A DNA stretch of 64,000 nucleotides from Agathobaculum sp. NTUH-O15-33 (GCF_033193315.1 NZ_CP136187.1:1550001-1614000); one strand, 5' to 3'. Positions 31,222 through 39,881 are shown, numbered from the stretch's first letter. Notes: generated by a model not told the origin, from the sequence alone. Made by a program: numbers and translations.

Positions 31222-32024
31222 TCGAGCGGAACGTTACGGATCTGGATCTGGGACAGATTGCGCGATCGGGCCAGTGCTTTCGCATGAACGATATAGGGGA
31301 GGGACGCTTCTCCCTGATCGCCTCCGGGCGGTACATAGAGCTGTGGCAGCGGGGCGACGCCCTGTACTGCGACTGCGAGGAGGACGAATGGGAGGCGGTA
31401 TGGCGGCCCTATTTTGATCTGGATACCGATTACGGCGCGTTCAAACGCGCGGTCAGCCCGCGGGACAAGTACCTGCAAAGCGCCATACAGGTGGGCGGCG
31501 GCATCCGTATTTTGCGGCAGGAGTTATTTGAAACTATCATTTGTTTCATCATTTCGCAGCAAAATAACATAAACCGCATCAAAAAATGTGTCGAAAATAT
31601 CTCTTTGCTTTTTGGCGAAACCTGCTATAATAAGAGCAAAGAGGTATACAATGCCTTTCCCACGCCGCAAGCGCTTGCCGCGGTCACGGCGGAGGAGCTT
31701 GCGCCCTGCCGTCTGGGTTACCGTGCAAGATACATTGCCGCCGCTTCCAGACAGATCGCCTGCGGCGAGGTCGATCTAGACCGCGTTGCCGCGCTGCCTT
31801 ATGAAGAGGCGAAGGCCGAACTGATGCGCCTGACCGGCGTAGGCGTTAAGGTGGCGGAATGCATTTGCCTGTTCGCCCTGCACCATATCGATGCCTTTCC
31901 GATCGACACCCATATTCGGGACATGCTGGACCGGCACTATCCAAAGGGCTTTCCGATGAAGCGATACAAGGGCTTTGCGGGCGTATTGCAGCAATACGGC
32001 TTTTATTACGAGATTTATGCGTAA
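31218..32024 (+). CDS. 8-oxoguanine DNA glycosylase / AP lyase, OGG1 type
   Basis: 268 residues. Removes 8-oxoguanine opposite cytosine and nicks the strand. The helix-hairpin-helix-GPD region has the catalytic Lys in TGVGVKVAECICLFALHH and the conserved Asp in FPIDTHIRDML; an OGG N-terminal domain precedes it, and ICFIISQQNNINRIKKCVENI is typical of bacterial OGG1-like enzymes. It overlaps the DUF3783 gene by 4 nt. An unrelated enzyme for the same lesion, Fpg, is encoded 3.3 kb downstream. Confidence 0.9.
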   Translation: MIERNVTDLDLGQIARSGQCFRMNDIGEGRFSLIASGRYIELWQRGDALYCDCEEDEWEAVWRPYFDLDTDYGAFKRAVSPRDKYLQSAIQVGGGIRILRQELFETIICFIISQQNNINRIKKCVENISLLFGETCYNKSKEVYNAFPTPQALAAVTAEELAPCRLGYRARYIAAASRQIACGEVDLDRVAALPYEEAKAELMRLTGVGVKVAECICLFALHHIDAFPIDTHIRDMLDRHYPKGFPMKRYKGFAGVLQQYGFYYEIYA

Positions 32025-32071
32025 AAAGTAAGAAAACGGACAAACTAACGACAAAAAAGGAGAGAATCATC

Positions 32072-32377
32072 ATGGCAGTTCTTACGATCACCAAGGATAA
32101 TTTCGACAGCGAGGTCATGCAGTCCGACAAGCCGGTGCTGCTGGACTTCTGGGCTACTTGGTGCGGCCCCTGCCGCATGGTTTCGCCGATTGTGGACGAG
32201 ATCGCGGAGGAGCGCGGCGATATCAAGGTCGGCAAGATCAACATTGACGAGCAAATGGATCTGGCGCAGCAGTTCGGCGTGATGAGCATACCGACGCTGA
32301 TCGTCATGAAGGATGGACAGATCGCAAACAAGAGCGTCGGCGCGGTCCCGAAGGACAGCATTCTGGCGCTGCTATAA
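32072..32377 (+). CDS. trxA: Thioredoxin
   Basis: 101 residues with the active site WCGPC (FWATWCGPCRMVSPIVDEIA) and the cis-proline loop SIPTLIVMKDG. Cytoplasmic protein disulfide reductant. The frame opens earlier inside the OGG gene; ATG 32072 has AAGGAGAG upstream and gives the standard length. A TrxB-like protein is encoded at 38.9-39.8 kb. Confidence 0.95.
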   Translation: MAVLTITKDNFDSEVMQSDKPVLLDFWATWCGPCRMVSPIVDEIAEERGDIKVGKINIDEQMDLAQQFGVMSIPTLIVMKDGQIANKSVGAVPKDSILALL

Positions 32378-32504
32378 GAATAAAAAAGAACATTGCCCAA
32401 AGGAGTGTACTGCTAAAGAAGCGAGCTATCCCCTTTGAAAACACTAATTTTATCAGCAGTCACCTCTAAGCGAAAGGACATCTTCCAAAACCAAACACGC
32501 AGAG

Positions 32505-32538
32505 AAAAGGCACTATCCGGCAGGATAGCGCCTTTTTT
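32505..32538 (+). terminator. Terminator downstream of trxA
   Basis: AAAAGGCACTATCC, GGCA loop, GGATAGCGCCTTTTTT, one mismatch in the stem. The 400-bp gap from 32378 to 32786 otherwise shows only the MarR promoter and no gene. Confidence 0.75.
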
Positions 32539-32706
32539 CGTTCCCATCCAAGGAAAGCCCGTATGAGCGTAGAGATAGCGCTTGCCTGCCTCTATAACAG
32601 CGGGGATGTACCTTAATCTACAATCGCCCGATTCCTCGCAGGCATTGCCTCCTCTAAGCGACTTGTCACTAGGATATAGGATTAGTATACTTATTTCTAA
32701 AATCCA

Positions 32707-32756
32707 TTGCTTTTATTTCTTTTGTCTGCTATACTTTATTTAGTCAATAAATTGAC
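32707..32756 (+). promoter_or_regulatory. Promoter and operator of the MarR gene
   Basis: TTGCTT (32707-32712), 17-bp spacer, TATACT (32730-32735), then the inverted repeat GTCAAT-AA-ATTGAC (32743-32756), a typical size for a MarR site and so a candidate for autoregulation. Confidence 0.65.
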
Positions 32757-32786
32757 CGTAAATAAATGGACCGAGGGTGGCGGATT

Positions 32787-33251
32787 ATGACAAGAGACGA
32801 TAAGAGAAACGCATATCTGTACTGCAAATTCAGGGATGAACAGTTTGCGCTATATGACGAATATGCAAAACGTCATGGGATGTTGATGAAAACACTGCTG
32901 GTAGTCAACGTTCTCTTTTATGACAGCTTTTATGAAAAAGGCGGCATGACGCAGTCGGAAATATGCCAGAGAACATTTCAGTCTAAACAGACCGTGAACT
33001 TAATTATTAAAAATCTTCTGGCAGAAAACTATGTCACCGTTACCGAAGCACCGGAAAATAAGCGGAACAAAATTGTTCAAATGACAGCGGCGGGCCGGGT
33101 ATATTGCGAAAAGGTTGTCCGTCATATCACATGGGCGGAGGACACGGCAATGTCTATGTTTACAGAGGAAGAGCAAAAACAACTGATTGACCTGTCCAGA
33201 ACATTTACAAAAAACCTTACCAAACTGGTCAATCAAGAAACGGAGGAATAA
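32787..33251 (+). CDS. MarR family transcriptional regulator
   Basis: 154 residues. Winged helix-turn-helix: LLVVNVLFYDSFYEKGGMTQSEICQRTFQSKQTVNLIIKNLLAENYVTVTEAPENKRNKIVQMTAAGRVYCE, with the wing carrying ENKRNK. It likely regulates itself and the nitroreductase genes behind it (first one starts 2 nt after the stop). GC content and codon use are lower than in flanking genes, suggesting transfer. ATG 32787 chosen over an upstream in-frame ATG at 32766, given GAGGGTGG nearby. Confidence 0.87.
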   Translation: MTRDDKRNAYLYCKFRDEQFALYDEYAKRHGMLMKTLLVVNVLFYDSFYEKGGMTQSEICQRTFQSKQTVNLIIKNLLAENYVTVTEAPENKRNKIVQMTAAGRVYCEKVVRHITWAEDTAMSMFTEEEQKQLIDLSRTFTKNLTKLVNQETEE

Positions 33252-33253
33252 AA

Positions 33254-33854
33254 ATGGAATTTTATAAGGTAGTCAACAGGAGAAGAAGTATTCGTCAATT
33301 TGAGGAGCGCGAAATTCCAAGAGAGGTATTGGAGCGGATTTTAGACGCCGGCCTGAAAAGCCCCCTCCTCCAATCATCAGAGAAGATGGGAGCTGGTAAC
33401 GCTTACCGATAAAGCCATGATTAAAGAGCTGGCGAAACTCATTCGCCCCTACCCCTGCCGTATTCAGGAGCCGAAAACCCCGCAGCAGGAAATGTTCAAG
33501 ATCGCCTATCCCCGCCAGAGCAGTATGGTTGAAGAATCCGCGTGTGTGATTTTGCCGTATTTCAAACAAAAGTACCCGATGACCGAAGATAAAAATGGTT
33601 ACGGTCTGATGGACTACGGCGCGACATGGGCGTTGGTGGAAAACATACTTCTCGCTGCAACCGCTGAGGAATTGGGATCTGTTGTCCATATTCCGGTCAA
33701 GAAAGAGCCGGAGAAAATCAAAGAGCTACTGCATATCCCGGATGGCTGGTATCTTCCCACATTGGTGATTCTTGGATACGCAAGTCCTGACGCCAAAGTG
33801 CCCTCACAGGTCAATGCAACGGTAGAAAACAAAGTCCGCTGGAACCAGTGGTAA
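33254..33854 (+). pseudogene. Nitroreductase family protein, frame broken by one base
   Basis: Starts MEFYKVVNRRRSIRQFEERE, typical of FMN nitroreductases, and runs off frame at CCCCC (33361-33365), stopping at 33410. With one C removed it reads SPSSNHQRRWELVTLTDKAM and continues in the frame MIKELAKLIRPYP ... GWYLPTLVILGYASPDAK to 33854, a normal 199-residue enzyme. Total length is 3n+1, as in four other genes here, so sequence error is as likely as true inactivation. FMN- and NAD(P)H-dependent reduction is the family activity; the substrate is unknown. Confidence 0.82.
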
Positions 33855-33867
33855 ATACGGAGGAAAA

Positions 33868-34479
33868 ATGGAATTTAACGAGGTCGTTGACAAGAGAAGA
33901 ACCAGCCGGGAGTGGACCGACGAGCCGGTTGCGTTTGAGGCGATTAAGCGAATCATCGAGGCGGGCATGAAAGCCCCCTCATGGGATCACTACCGTAAAT
34001 GGCAGTTTATCGTGCTCCATACGAGAGAAGAAAAAGAAAATGCCTTCGGTTATGCCAAGTACATCGCAGACAAATTTGACTTGAGCCGTTACGAAAACAA
34101 AAAGCTGAATCTGGCGCAGAAGATGTACTCTTATGCCATGCCCCGGCAATATACCATGTTGGTGGATTGCCCCTATGTGGTCATCCCCCTTTTTCGGTGC
34201 GCGAAGCTCAACGGCGAGTGGGTCAGCAAATTAAACCCACTCACCACCGCATGGTGCGTGGCTGAAAATATGATGTTGGCCGTCATCAACGAGGGGCTGG
34301 GCTACTCTCTGCGTATTCCGCTCAACAAGGAGCATGACATTGTGTTAGGGCAGCTCGATGTGCCAAAGGGTTGGATGACGCCCTGCTTCATCGGAATCGG
34401 TCATCCGAAAGCGGACGAACTGGTTTTAGAGCAGCACCTCACCGACCCGGACGGACATCTACATATGGGAGTGTGGTAA
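33868..34479 (+). CDS. Nitroreductase family protein
   Basis: 203 residues, intact. MEFNEVVDKRRTSREWTDEP begins the FMN-binding R(R)S motif; GMKAPSWDHYRKWQFIVL and MMLAVINEGLGYSLRIPL follow, ending with VPKGWMTPCFIGIGHPKADE. It is a paralogue of the preceding broken gene, 13 nt downstream, in an island with a MarR regulator. Probably reduces a nitro- or quinone-type compound with NAD(P)H; specificity cannot be told. Confidence 0.88.
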   Translation: MEFNEVVDKRRTSREWTDEPVAFEAIKRIIEAGMKAPSWDHYRKWQFIVLHTREEKENAFGYAKYIADKFDLSRYENKKLNLAQKMYSYAMPRQYTMLVDCPYVVIPLFRCAKLNGEWVSKLNPLTTAWCVAENMMLAVINEGLGYSLRIPLNKEHDIVLGQLDVPKGWMTPCFIGIGHPKADELVLEQHLTDPDGHLHMGVW

Positions 34480-34481
34480 AT

Positions 34482-35397
34482 ATGGATTCTCCTCTGATTC
34501 GAGAAATCGAAGTCAAAAGCGTCCTGTCAAAATCCAATCTCCCGGTCTGCGAATACTCAGTGAACCCCTATGTGGGCTGCGCCCACGCCTGTAAATACTG
34601 CTATGCCTCTTTTGTGAAGCGGTTTACCGGCCACGGAGAGCAGTGGGGGAACTTCGTGGACGTGAAGCATTGGCCGGGAATCAAACGCCCGGAGCGGTAC
34701 GCCGGTAAGGAATTGTTTATCGGCTCCGTTACCGACCCCTATCAGCCGTTGGAAGAAATCTACGGCCGCACAAAGGCGCTATTGGAGCAGCTATGCGGAA
34801 GCGGCTGCAAAATCAGCATTGCCACCAAATCCGATTTGATCCTGCGCGACCTGAAGTTGATTCGGTCTTTCTCCGGCGCCCGCGTATCCTGGTCTATCAA
34901 CACGCTGGACGAGGACTTCCGGGCCGATATGGACCAAGCCGTTTCCATTGAGCGGCGGCTGGCGGCGATGGAGGAATTTCACAGGGCGGGCGTCCGAACC
35001 ACCTGCTTTATCTCGCCCATCTTTCCCGGCATTACCGATGTGAAAGCCATCATTCAGCGGGCAAAGGCCCACTGCAATTTAATATGGCTGGAAAAACCTC
35101 AATCTGCGGGGCGGATATAAAACCGTTATCATGGACTACATTCAAGAGAAATACGCCGGCCTGTTGCCGTTGTATCAAGAAATCTACAACAAAAAAGACC
35201 GCCGCTATTGGGAACTGCTGGACACAGAGCTGAACGACTGGGCCGCAGAAATCGGACTTGACTATGTGACCAACGATGACAGCATGGCGCGCCCCTTTGA
35301 GGAACCTCCCATCATCGTCAATTTCTTCTACCACGAGCAGATCAAAAAATTTGCGCGAAAGGATGGTGACAGCCATGCCGGAACTGCCCGAAGTTGA
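34482..35397 (+). pseudogene. Radical SAM protein, SPL-like family, frame broken by one base
   Basis: The N-terminal frame has the iron-sulfur motif GCAHACKYCYASFVKR (Cx3Cx2C) and GSVTDPYQPLEEIYGRTKALLEQL of the spore-photoproduct-lyase-like family. It goes off frame at AAAAA (35092-35096) and stops at 35118; with one A removed it reads LIWLENLNLRGGYKTVIMDYIQEKY and continues to 35397, giving about 304 residues. A domesticated pseudogene is possible, but the uniform +1 pattern in this window suggests a sequencing artefact. Its 3' end overlaps fpg by 23 nt. Confidence 0.83.
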
Positions 35398-36217
35398 AAT
35401 CATTCGACGTGTCCTTTTACCGCAAATTCAAGGCGCGGTGATCCAGACTGTATCGGTCACACGGCCCGAAGTCGTAGCCCACCCGGACGCGGATAAATTT
35501 TGCAGGCAGCTGACCGGACAGAAAATTCATAATATGACACGGCGGGGGAAATTTTTGACCGTTCTACTGGTGAGCGGCGACTCTCTTTCGCTCCATCTGC
35601 GTATGACCGGATGTCTGCTGCTCGTACCGCCCGACAATCCGATGAAAAAGCACACCCATGTCATGTTTCAGTTGGACAACGGGAAAGAGCTCCGCTTTTC
35701 CGACCCCCGCCGTTTTGGTCGTTTCTGGCTTCTGGAAAGGGACGAGGCAGATACATACAGCGGTGCAGGCTCTCTGGGCGTAGAGCCACTGGAAAGTAGT
35801 CTTACCGCCGCATATTTGAAAACAAGCTTTTACAGACGAAAAAGGCCCGTTAAAGAATGTTTGCTTGACCAAAAAAGTATCGCTGGAATTGGAAACATCT
35901 ATTCAGACGAAATTCTATTTTCAGCACAGGTACATCCGAGCCGTACGGCCAACAGCCTGACAGACGACGAATGGAAGCGACTGGCGGAAGAAATCCCGAA
36001 AGTTCTAAACTATTTTATTGAAAAAAGCGCCGTAACGCCGGAGGAATTCTTGCAGGGTACAGGACAGGATTATCGAAATACCGCTTTTCTCCGCGTGTAC
36101 GGACGCGAGGGTGAACCATGCCCTATGTGCGGCACAACACTTCGCAAAACGGTGATAGCGGGACGCAGCAGCGTATTTTGTCCCCATTGTCAACCAATGA
36201 ACGCTTTGTCAAAATGA
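35375..36217 (+). CDS. mutM: DNA-formamidopyrimidine glycosylase (Fpg/MutM)
   Basis: 280 residues. Excises 8-oxoguanine and FapyG. The N-terminal MPELPEVEIIRR provides the catalytic Pro2 and Glu3; the basic GKFLTVLL follows at about residue 58, the H2TH helices lie at SIAGIGNIYSDEILF, and the zinc finger CPMCGTTLRKTVIAGRSSVFCPHC closes the protein. The start must be 35375, since Pro2 is the nucleophile. It overlaps the radical SAM gene, and is the last gene of the low-GC island. Confidence 0.93.
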   Translation: MPELPEVEIIRRVLLPQIQGAVIQTVSVTRPEVVAHPDADKFCRQLTGQKIHNMTRRGKFLTVLLVSGDSLSLHLRMTGCLLLVPPDNPMKKHTHVMFQLDNGKELRFSDPRRFGRFWLLERDEADTYSGAGSLGVEPLESSLTAAYLKTSFYRRKRPVKECLLDQKSIAGIGNIYSDEILFSAQVHPSRTANSLTDDEWKRLAEEIPKVLNYFIEKSAVTPEEFLQGTGQDYRNTAFLRVYGREGEPCPMCGTTLRKTVIAGRSSVFCPHCQPMNALSK

Positions 36218-36228
36218 CCGCAGACTAG

Positions 36229-36513
36229 TGGCAGGAGCAGAAAACGCTGGAAGCCAGCACCGCCGACCAACGGAAAAACGTTGAGGGAATCGAACGGCAG
36301 AACTTGAACGTAAAAAGCTTCCTCAAAATCGTCCACAGCTACATAGAGCCGGAAACCTTAACGCCCGATATTCTCCATGAGTTCGTGGAAAAAATCGTGG
36401 TTCACGCCCTCGGCAAATCCAGCGGCCACCGCACCCAGCAAGTTCACATCCACTATAACTTCGTAGGCGAAATCGAGCTTTCTTGCGAAATTGCAAAAAG
36501 AGAAACGGCGTGA
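36229..36513 (+). pseudogene. C-terminal remnant of a large serine recombinase (DUF4368 type)
   Basis: The frame opens right after a stop at 36226-36228, without start or RBS: WQEQKTLEASTADQRKNVEG, then FLKIVHSYIEPETLTPDILHEFVEKIVVHALGKSSGHRTQQVHIHYNFVGEIEL. This is the tail of Tn4451/TnpX-type large serine recombinases. The catalytic and DNA-binding domains are gone. It marks the right edge of the island at 32.7-36.5 kb and implies that a mobile element once ended here. Confidence 0.82.
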
Positions 36514-36538
36514 TATGCCGTAGCACATCACGCCGTTT
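36503..36538. repeat. 12-bp inverted repeat at the recombinase remnant stop
   Basis: AAACGGCGTGAT (36503-36514) and ATCACGCCGTTT (36527-36538) around a 12-nt loop. It overlaps the remnant's stop codon; it could be a terminator or part of the element end. Confidence 0.65.
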
Positions 36539-36650
36539 CCCTAGAGTGAAAAACTTCTTTACGAGCGTACTCCTAAGTGGGGAATGCTCTTTATTTATTG
36601 TGGACATTACAGAGGCAGGGGAGCACCGCTGTTCGGGACAGGCATTCGCC

Positions 36651-36995
36651 CTAATACAGCTCCTGACCCGCCAGTTTTTCCTGCCATAGGGCGTAAAGAG
36701 TCTGTACATCGTCACGAAACTCTTTATCGGTCTGCGTTTCCTTCTGCTTGATCGATTCGAGCACCTCGAACGCAAAGGCTTTGCAGCCGTATTGCTTCCA
36801 ATCGTCCCGAAGCGCGTTGTCGGCGCACAGATCGGTCATCTGCGCAAAGGCAAAACGGTTTTCGCTGCCTTTCAGATCGACCGCCCAGTTGAGCAGGGCG
36901 CGGCCGGTCACAGTATTGCGGATACAGAACACGCCGCCCTCGTTCTTTCTCGCCTTGTACGCCGCGATTGCGTCGCGGCGGTCTTGCTTCTCCAT
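36651..36995 (-). CDS. GIY-YIG nuclease family-like protein
   Basis: 114 residues. GGVFCIRNTVTGRALLNWAVDLKGSENRFAFAQM matches the N-terminal strand region of small clostridial GIY-YIG proteins that pair with DUF2087 genes, though the second tyrosine of GIY-YIG is not clear (GVFCI in place of GVYxI) and nuclease activity is doubtful. ATG 36995 is 7 nt from AAGGAGG; ATG 37001 would leave only 1 nt. It lies 14 nt behind the DUF2087 gene in one operon. Confidence 0.7.
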   Translation of the reverse strand: MEKQDRRDAIAAYKARKNEGGVFCIRNTVTGRALLNWAVDLKGSENRFAFAQMTDLCADNALRDDWKQYGCKAFAFEVLESIKQKETQTDKEFRDDVQTLYALWQEKLAGQELY

Positions 36996-37009
36996 AAACA
37001 TACCTCCTT

Positions 37010-37291
37010 TCAGTGGATGCTCCAGTTTTCGTCAAAGGGACGGCGCCAATACCGCGCGCCGTCTATCGTGCGGGCAAGCAGACCTTCGTCGATCAGCAGG
37101 CGGCGCGCTACATCCGGGTCGGGCCCGGAAAGCCAGCCGCTCAAAAGCGCGGTGACCTCGCGTTCGGTGTAATCGCGTTCCGGCTCGGTCTTTGCCGCCA
37201 GATATTGCAGTACGGGCAGCTTGACGCGGTTTTTCGACGGGATGAAAATGACCTGCCGCCGGGCGTTGACAAATTTAATGATATTGATCAT
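37010..37291 (-). CDS. DUF2087 domain protein
   Basis: 93 residues. IIKFVNARRQVIFIPSKNRVKLPVLQYLAAKTEPERDYTEREVTALLSGW ... RRLLIDEGLLART..ARYWRR matches DUF2087, a small winged-helix-like domain often attached to or next to regulators. ATG 37291 is preferred over TTG 37309. First gene of a two-gene unit with the GIY-YIG-like protein. Role unknown; DNA binding is plausible. Confidence 0.82.
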   Translation of the reverse strand: MINIIKFVNARRQVIFIPSKNRVKLPVLQYLAAKTEPERDYTEREVTALLSGWLSGPDPDVARRLLIDEGLLARTIDGARYWRRPFDENWSIH

Positions 37292-37446
37292 GCGGGGCGA
37301 GCCTTCCAAGTGGATACGCCTCCTCTCTTTTAAATTTACTAAATTACTAATTTACTAATTATAATAGACGCTTCCGCCGGGTTTGTCAAGAGAGAAAAAG
37401 CAGCGCCCGGGCATCTCCTTTGACAGAGAAGCCAGAGCGCTGCTTT

Positions 37447-38649
37447 TTAATGCAATTTTCGGATGATCAGCAGGCTGACCAAAGTAATGACAAACATGGC
37501 CACGCCGGAGATCAGGAACCACAGCGGAACGCCGTAGGCCTCGCTGATCGGGCCGGAAACCAGCAGGCCGACCGGCATGGAGAGCGACATCATGCTGCCC
37601 ATCAGCGAGAACACGCGGCCCTGCGCCTCGCCGGGAATACTTTCCTGCATGTAGGCGATGGTGGGGATGCCGTAGAAATTGCCGCTGCCGCCCATGAACA
37701 GGCAGACCACCGCAAACACCCAGAACCCGGTCATATTAGGCGGTACAAGACCGGAAATGAGCGAGGTGAGCGCGATGCCGAACAGCCCAAGGTGCGCGAA
37801 CAGAAGCTTGTTTTTGATATGTCCGAACAGACCGACGGCCAACGAGGTGGCCATCATTCCCAGCGCGAAGGTGAACTCCACAATGCTTGCGTGGAACGCT
37901 TCCAAATGAAAGTAGTTGCTCGTCATCAGCGGATAGTAGGAGGAAAGCGGCATGAAAAATACCATGCACAGCGTGACCGCGAACAGCAGCACGCAAAGCT
38001 GTTTGTCGCGCAGCAGCGTGCGGAAGCCCTCGCGCAGCTCGTGCGCGAAATGGCGCTTTTCGCCGTGCTCCTGCGGCGGCTCCTCGATTTTGACAAAGGC
38101 CAGCGTCAGGCAGGCGGCCACCGCGCCGAGCAAATCGGTCAGCAGAATGACGGGCAGGGGCAGCGCGCCGTACATCAATGCGCCCAGCACCGGGCCCAGC
38201 ATGAACGCGCCGGACTGCAAAAACTGCTGCCAGCCGCCCACGCGCACCAGTTCGTCCGTGGGCACCAGACGGGGGATGAGCGCTTGGATCGCGGGCGTGT
38301 GAAACACGCCGCCCAGCGCGCGCACGCCGAGTACGACGCAGGCCGTCCAGTGCGGTGGGGTGGCGAACAGGAACCATACGGCAAAGGCCACGGCGACCAG
38401 TCCCTGAAACAGGTCGGCGGCGATGACAACGGTCTTGCGGTGCAGCCGGTCGATCCAAACGCCCGCGAACGGGCCGAGCAGGGCCTGCGGCAAAAAGGCC
38501 ATCAGGCCCGAAAAGGCGAGTAGGATGGGCGAGCCGGTCTCGCTCGCCATCCACCAAATGAGCGCGAACTGTACGGCGGAGGAGCCGACCAGCGATACGG
38601 TCTGTCCGGTGACGATGGTAAGAAATTTTCGTTTCCAGTTTAAGTTCAA
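37447..38649 (-). CDS. MFS efflux transporter, macrolide-efflux (Mef)-like
   Basis: 400 residues, 12 transmembrane segments. The N-terminus NWKRKFLTIVTGQTVSLVGSSAVQFALIWWM and FSGLMAFLPQALLGPFAGVWIDRLHRKTVVI match the Mef family of proton-driven drug exporters. The start is TTG 38649, with AAGGAG 8 nt upstream. It lies behind a leader peptide ending in an Arg-Ile-Arg motif and an intrinsic terminator, the arrangement of macrolide-inducible attenuators, which supports a macrolide substrate. Resistance itself is not proven by sequence. Confidence 0.9.
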   Translation of the reverse strand: MNLNWKRKFLTIVTGQTVSLVGSSAVQFALIWWMASETGSPILLAFSGLMAFLPQALLGPFAGVWIDRLHRKTVVIAADLFQGLVAVAFAVWFLFATPPHWTACVVLGVRALGGVFHTPAIQALIPRLVPTDELVRVGGWQQFLQSGAFMLGPVLGALMYGALPLPVILLTDLLGAVAACLTLAFVKIEEPPQEHGEKRHFAHELREGFRTLLRDKQLCVLLFAVTLCMVFFMPLSSYYPLMTSNYFHLEAFHASIVEFTFALGMMATSLAVGLFGHIKNKLLFAHLGLFGIALTSLISGLVPPNMTGFWVFAVVCLFMGGSGNFYGIPTIAYMQESIPGEAQGRVFSLMGSMMSLSMPVGLLVSGPISEAYGVPLWFLISGVAMFVITLVSLLIIRKLH

Positions 38650-38687
38650 TGTGTTTTCTCCTTATGACAGAAAGCGGCTTTGCGAAC

Positions 38688-38728
38688 AAAAAAACAGGCA
38701 GGAGGACCCAAACGGATACTCCTGCCTG
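38688..38728 (-). terminator. Attenuator terminator before the MFS gene
   Basis: CAGGCAGGAG (38695-38704) and CTCCTGCCTG (38719-38728) with seven T on the minus strand, 40-80 nt upstream of the MFS start codon and downstream of the leader peptide. A second hairpin, CGCCGG-N5-CCGGCG (38749-38765), precedes it. Confidence 0.85.
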
Positions 38729-38827
38729 CAAAAATCGACAGCAAAGCGCGCCGGTAATACCGGCGGTACATTCGCATCGAAAAGCATGACAAAAGAAACC
38801 CTTAAAATAGGTCCTTCTTGTCCTGTT

Positions 38828-38851
38828 TTATCGAATGCGAATATAATGCAT
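38828..38851 (-). CDS. Leader peptide MHYIRIR of the MFS attenuator
   Basis: A 7-codon frame with an ideal RBS (AAAGGAG, 8 nt from ATG) just behind a strong promoter. It ends in Arg-Ile-Arg, fitting the basic-X-basic motif at which macrolide-bound ribosomes stall (as in MefA/ErmD leaders). The coding bases 38831-38842 are complementary to 38770-38780, so a stalled ribosome would free that segment and could prevent the downstream terminator. The function is inferred from this arrangement. Confidence 0.75.
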   Translation of the reverse strand: MHYIRIR

Positions 38852-38888
38852 GAACGGTTCTCCTTTGACCATAAAGATAATATGGCCT

Positions 38889-38917
38889 ATCATAGCAGAG
38901 AAACCACGGTCTGTCAA
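38889..38917 (-). promoter_or_regulatory. Promoter of the leader peptide / MFS transcript
   Basis: Minus strand TTGACA (38912-38917), 17-bp spacer, TATGAT (38889-38894), about 40 nt before the leader peptide. Confidence 0.8.
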
Positions 38918-38920
38918 CCG

Positions 38921-39778
38921 TTATCCACGCAAATATTTAATCGCGCTCATCGCGGCGATCGCGCCGTCCGACACGGCCTTTGCCACTTGCAGCAGCCCGC
39001 CCGTGCAGTCGCCCGCGGCGAAAAGGCCGGGCACGTTGGTCATCATCTTATCGTCCACCGTGATCGAGCGGCCCTCGGTCATCGCGCCGAGCTTGCGCGC
39101 GAAATCCGTGCTGCCCGCGGTGCCGTAGGCGATGAACAGACCGTCCGCCGCAAGCGCCGCGCCGTCCTGAAATGCAATGGCTGATACCTTGTCCTCGCCC
39201 GCGACGCGGGCGACCGGACGCGTTTCGACCGAAATGCCGTCGGGCAGTCCGGCGGGCGGCTCGGCGCCGTTCGTTAAAAGCGTGACAGAGGAAACAACCG
39301 GCAAAAGGGTTTTTGCTTCTTCCACCGCGTATTCGCCCTGCCCGAGCACCGCGACCGACTTGCCCCGGTAAAAGAACGCGTCGCAAATGGCGCAATAGCT
39401 GACGCCGCGCCCTTCCAGCTCGGCGATGCCGGGAATCTTGGGCGCGGCGCGCGGCGCGCCGGTCGCAAGGATGATCGCGTCCGCCTCGTAGGGTTGGCCG
39501 GTGGTTTTGACAATAAAGCCCTTTTCGGCGTACTCCGCGCCGGTCACTTCGGTTTCCGTGAGCGTTACGCCGAGGCGTTCGGCCTGCGCGCGGCCCTCGC
39601 CCAGCAGGTGAGCGCCCGTGACCGGCTGGGCAAAGCCAAAGTAGTTTTCGATCTTGTCCGTTTTTTCGAGCGCACCGCCGCCTTGATACAGCACCGTGGG
39701 CTTGAGCCCCGCGCGCGCGGCGTAAATAGAAGCGGACAGGCCCGCCGGGCCGCCGCCGATGATGATGAGGTTTGCCAT
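38921..39778 (-). CDS. Thioredoxin reductase-like NAD(P)/FAD-dependent oxidoreductase
   Basis: 285 residues. FAD dinucleotide motif IIIGGGPAGLSASIYAARAG, redox pair CAIC in GVSYCAICDAFFYRGKSVAVLG, NADP-binding VAVLGQGEYAVEEA, and the C-terminal FAD motif VPGLFAAGDCTGG. It is slightly shorter than classical TrxB, so it may act on thioredoxin or on another partner protein. ATG 39778 has GCGAGG upstream; a longer frame to 39865 only reads the kdpE-trxB gap. The MFS promoter lies next to its stop codon. Confidence 0.87.
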   Translation of the reverse strand: MANLIIIGGGPAGLSASIYAARAGLKPTVLYQGGGALEKTDKIENYFGFAQPVTGAHLLGEGRAQAERLGVTLTETEVTGAEYAEKGFIVKTTGQPYEADAIILATGAPRAAPKIPGIAELEGRGVSYCAICDAFFYRGKSVAVLGQGEYAVEEAKTLLPVVSSVTLLTNGAEPPAGLPDGISVETRPVARVAGEDKVSAIAFQDGAALAADGLFIAYGTAGSTDFARKLGAMTEGRSITVDDKMMTNVPGLFAAGDCTGGLLQVAKAVSDGAIAAMSAIKYLRG

Positions 39779-39881
39779 ATTTTGTGCCTCGCTTTCCGTT
39801 TCGTTATTTTCAGTATAGCACAAATGGCTGGACGTAGATGAAAAAAGTGTTAAATCGCGGCGCAAACGGTCGTTTTTTTCG

